A DNA stretch of 8,233 nucleotides from Nitrosomonadales bacterium (GTDB lineage: Bacteria; Pseudomonadota; Gammaproteobacteria; Burkholderiales; Gallionellaceae), in contig QJWF01000064.1 of the NCBI GenBank assembly GCA_003235435.1, forward strand, positions 1-8,233, given 5' to 3'. The notes beneath the pieces are model-generated. The model had not been told where the DNA came from. It did not search any database and worked only from the letters and a program-made list of their open reading frames with translations. How positions within the stretch are numbered: the first letter of the stretch is position 1; each line of letters opens with the position of its first letter. Shown in pieces: positions 7,186-8,233 of the stretch. The position numbers were made by a program, and so were the translations under genes.

Positions 7186-7213
7186 AACTGAGGGCGTGAA
7201 GCGGTATTTCAAG
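7186..7213 (-). promoter_or_regulatory. Sigma-32 (RpoH) type promoter of dnaK
   Basis: On the minus strand a perfect -35 element CTTGAAA (7207-7213) is followed by a 13-base spacer and a -10 element CCTCAGTT (7186-7193), which keeps five of the seven specified positions of CCCCATNT. The spacer length and flanking bases match the promoter in front of grpE. Transcription would start near 7178, giving a dnaK leader of about 40 bases. It sits inside the 131-base grpE-dnaK gap and would give dnaK-dnaJ their own heat-shock transcript. Confidence 0.7.
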
Positions 7214-7269
7214 TGCCCGATCCGATTCAATGCCGTGCACGCAGCGCCGCGGATGATTTGCCAGGCAGG

Positions 7270-7827
7270 TTATTCTTTCGCTTTTGCCACCATCACCATT
7301 GCCGGGCGCAGCACGCGTTCATTCAGCGCATAACCTTTTTGCATCACGCTGACCACGGTATTGGCCGGCTGGTCGCTGTCTGCCATGCCGATCGCCTGAT
7401 GCTGGTGGGCATCGAACTTTTCGCCGACAGGGTTTATTTCCTTGATGTTGAATTTTTCGAAAACGGTGGAAAGCTGCTTCAACGTCAGTTCCATACCGCT
7501 CTTGAAGCTTTCCACAGTCGCCTCTTTTACTGCCAGGCCAGCTTCCAGGCTGTCCTTGACCGCCAGCATCTCGTTGGAGAAACGCTCCACGGCGAATTTG
7601 TGCGCCTTGCTGACATCCTCGGCGGCGCGTCTGCGGATATTCTCTCCCTCGGCCTTGGCATACATCCATGCATCATAGTGTTCCTGGGCCTTGCGTTCAG
7701 CTTCCTTGAGCATATCTTCCAGGCTGGGTATCGACTCTGTTGGCTGTACTTCGGGAGTTACGGCGCTTGCCTCGGCTCCCTGTTGCTCGAGTTGTTCGAT
7801 TTGCTGGGTGTTCTCGTTTTGTTCCAT
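7270..7827 (-). CDS. grpE: Nucleotide exchange factor GrpE
   Basis: A complete GrpE of 185 residues. GrpE dimers open the DnaK nucleotide cleft to release ADP and so restart the chaperone cycle; the long helices also act as a thermosensor in known members. The N-terminus (1-35) is polar and probably disordered. A long coiled-coil helix follows (about 36-100). The C-terminal beta domain carries the family signature: [17 protein letters not shown] (131-147) and [20 protein letters not shown] (155-174). The ATG at 7827 is chosen because it follows GGAG (7834-7837) by six bases and gives a normal N-terminus; the open frame upstream to 7956 crosses the promoter and lacks family-like sequence. It is the first gene of the heat-shock cluster. 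hrcA, which often precedes grpE in other bacteria, is not present here; a divergent transporter gene takes that place. Confidence 0.97.
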   Translation of the reverse strand: MEQNENTQQIEQLEQQGAEASAVTPEVQPTESIPSLEDMLKEAERKAQEHYDAWMYAKAEGENIRRRAAEDVSKAHKFAVERFSNEMLAVKDSLEAGLAVKEATVESFKSGMELTLKQLSTVFEKFNIKEINPVGEKFDAHQHQAIGMADSDQPANTVVSVMQKGYALNERVLRPAMVMVAKAKE

Positions 7828-7854
7828 GCTGCTCTCCAGTTTTCGACCAAAGGT

Positions 7855-7882
7855 TACTGGGGGCGAAGTCTTGCATTTCAAG
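7855..7882 (-). promoter_or_regulatory. Sigma-32 (RpoH) type promoter of grpE
   Basis: On the minus strand the -35 element CTTGAAA (7876-7882) is perfect, the spacer is 13 bases, and the -10 element is CCCCAGTA (7855-7862), very close to the RpoH consensus CCCCATNT. Transcription would start near 7848, leaving a leader of about 20 bases that contains the GGAG ribosome binding site. No CIRCE repeat is seen, so positive control by RpoH rather than HrcA repression is the likely mode. Confidence 0.8.
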
Positions 7883-7888
7883 GGCAAT

Positions 7889-7917
7889 TTCGAAATTATT
7901 TTTCTGCATGACATAAT
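7889..7917 (+). promoter_or_regulatory. Possible sigma-70 promoter of the MFS gene
   Basis: CATAAT (7912-7917) matches five of six bases of the -10 consensus. Seventeen bases upstream is TTCGAA (7889-7894), only a poor -35. Transcription would start near 7924, about 20 bases before the ATG at 7944. A 12-bp perfect palindrome AATTTCGAAATT (7886-7897) overlaps the -35 position. Weak support. Confidence 0.3.
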
Positions 7918-7943
7918 GCGCCATGAACAGAAGCCGTTAATAC

Positions 7944-8233
7944 ATGCCCACCTCAAACCAACACTGGCACATCGCCGGTTTCTACTTTTTCTATTACGCC
8001 TTCGTGGGGATGTTCTCTCCCTACTGGAGCCTGTATCTGAAATCCATCCATTTCGATGCGATCGACATCGCCATCCTGCTGTCGATCCAGCCGGTGATGC
8101 GCATGATTTCGCCCAACATCTGGGGCTGGGTCGCCGACCATACCGGGAAAAGACAGAGGGTAGTCCAGATCGCAGCTACCTTGAGCGCACTGTGCTATCT
8201 CGGTGTGTTTGCTACCACCAGTTTCTGGGGGTT
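7944..8233 (+). CDS. MFS transporter, MFS_1_like/HcaT type (3' end outside window)
   Basis: The first 96 codons of a major-facilitator membrane transporter that runs off the right edge without a stop. The N-terminus reads [20 protein letters not shown], followed by [15 protein letters not shown]. This YY..G...PYW.LYL pattern is typical of the group that includes the 3-phenylpropionate permease HcaT and LacY relatives (MFS_1_like). The loop between helices 2 and 3 holds [10 protein letters not shown], a good match to MFS motif A. Helices are visible at about 10-32, 43-61 and 72-92. The substrate cannot be told from this part. The ATG at 7944 is preferred; the ATG at 7923 is closed by TAA after five codons. 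Shine-Dalgarno is weak. The gene is divergent from grpE with 116 bases between the start codons. Confidence 0.85.
   Translation, partial: MPTSNQHWHIAGFYFFYYAFVGMFSPYWSLYLKSIHFDAIDIAILLSIQPVMRMISPNIWGWVADHTGKRQRVVQIAATLSALCYLGVFATTSFWG

Noticed and set aside
6308..7333. A 341-codon open frame on the + strand opposite dnaK and the grpE-dnaK gap
   Set aside because: It is the mirror of dnaK codons; dnaK is complete and highly conserved on the other strand. The translation has no family-like motifs, and no ribosome binding site supports it. The + strand frames at 5379-6092 and 5684-6271 are rejected for the same reason.
7923..7940. Small ORF ATG AAC AGA AGC CGT TAA upstream of the MFS gene
   Set aside because: Five codons only, no ribosome binding site, no sign of leader-peptide control such as a codon run or terminator.
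7828..7943. CIRCE operator (TTAGCACTC-N9-GAGTGCTAA) upstream of grpE
   Set aside because: Looked for on both strands and not found; the region instead fits an RpoH promoter.

Overview
The window looks like a chromosomal segment of a betaproteobacterium, most likely from the Nitrosomonadales or a Gallionellaceae-like lineage. That placement rests on three things: the style of the grpE-dnaK-dnaJ proteins, two RpoH-type heat-shock promoters with no CIRCE operator, and a TfpX/TfpZ-type pilin accessory protein, a family common in beta- and gammaproteobacteria. It is an inference from memory of these families, and no marker gene (16S, rpoB) is present. I see no tRNA, rRNA, CRISPR array, insertion sequence, prophage gene or origin. 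No stretch over 300 bases lacks a gene.

Left part (1-3208, all on +): the 3' portion of an ATP-grasp-like protein of unknown function; crcB/fluC, a fluoride channel; a DUF190 (PII-like) protein tightly coupled to crcB; an exported dienelactone-hydrolase-family protein; and a DedA-family membrane protein with a GTG start. The first three genes are separated by 20 and 9 bases and probably form one transcript. Two short hairpins lie in the gap before the hydrolase gene.

Right part (3220-7827, all on -): the chaperone cluster grpE-dnaK-dnaJ, read right to left, followed by a tfpX/tfpZ-like gene that meets the DedA gene tail to tail with only 11 bases between the stop codons. Near-identical sigma-32-type promoters (CTTGAAA, 13-base spacer, CCCCAGTA or CCTCAGTT) lie upstream of both grpE and dnaK. 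Between dnaK and dnaJ is an imperfect 14-bp inverted repeat followed by TTTT on the transcribed strand, and dnaJ has no visible Shine-Dalgarno sequence. The stem-loop could therefore attenuate dnaJ relative to dnaK. GrpE, DnaK and DnaJ form the Hsp70 cycle: DnaJ delivers substrate and stimulates ATP hydrolysis, and GrpE exchanges the nucleotide.

Right edge (7944-8233, +): the first 96 codons of a major-facilitator transporter of the MFS_1_like/HcaT type, divergent from grpE across a 116-bp promoter region.

Most of the window is core genome and I found no clear new multi-gene system. The points most worth a second look are the dnaK-dnaJ stem-loop with the SD-less dnaJ start, the duplicated RpoH promoters, the ATP-grasp/crcB/DUF190 arrangement, and the tfpX-like gene with no pilin gene nearby.
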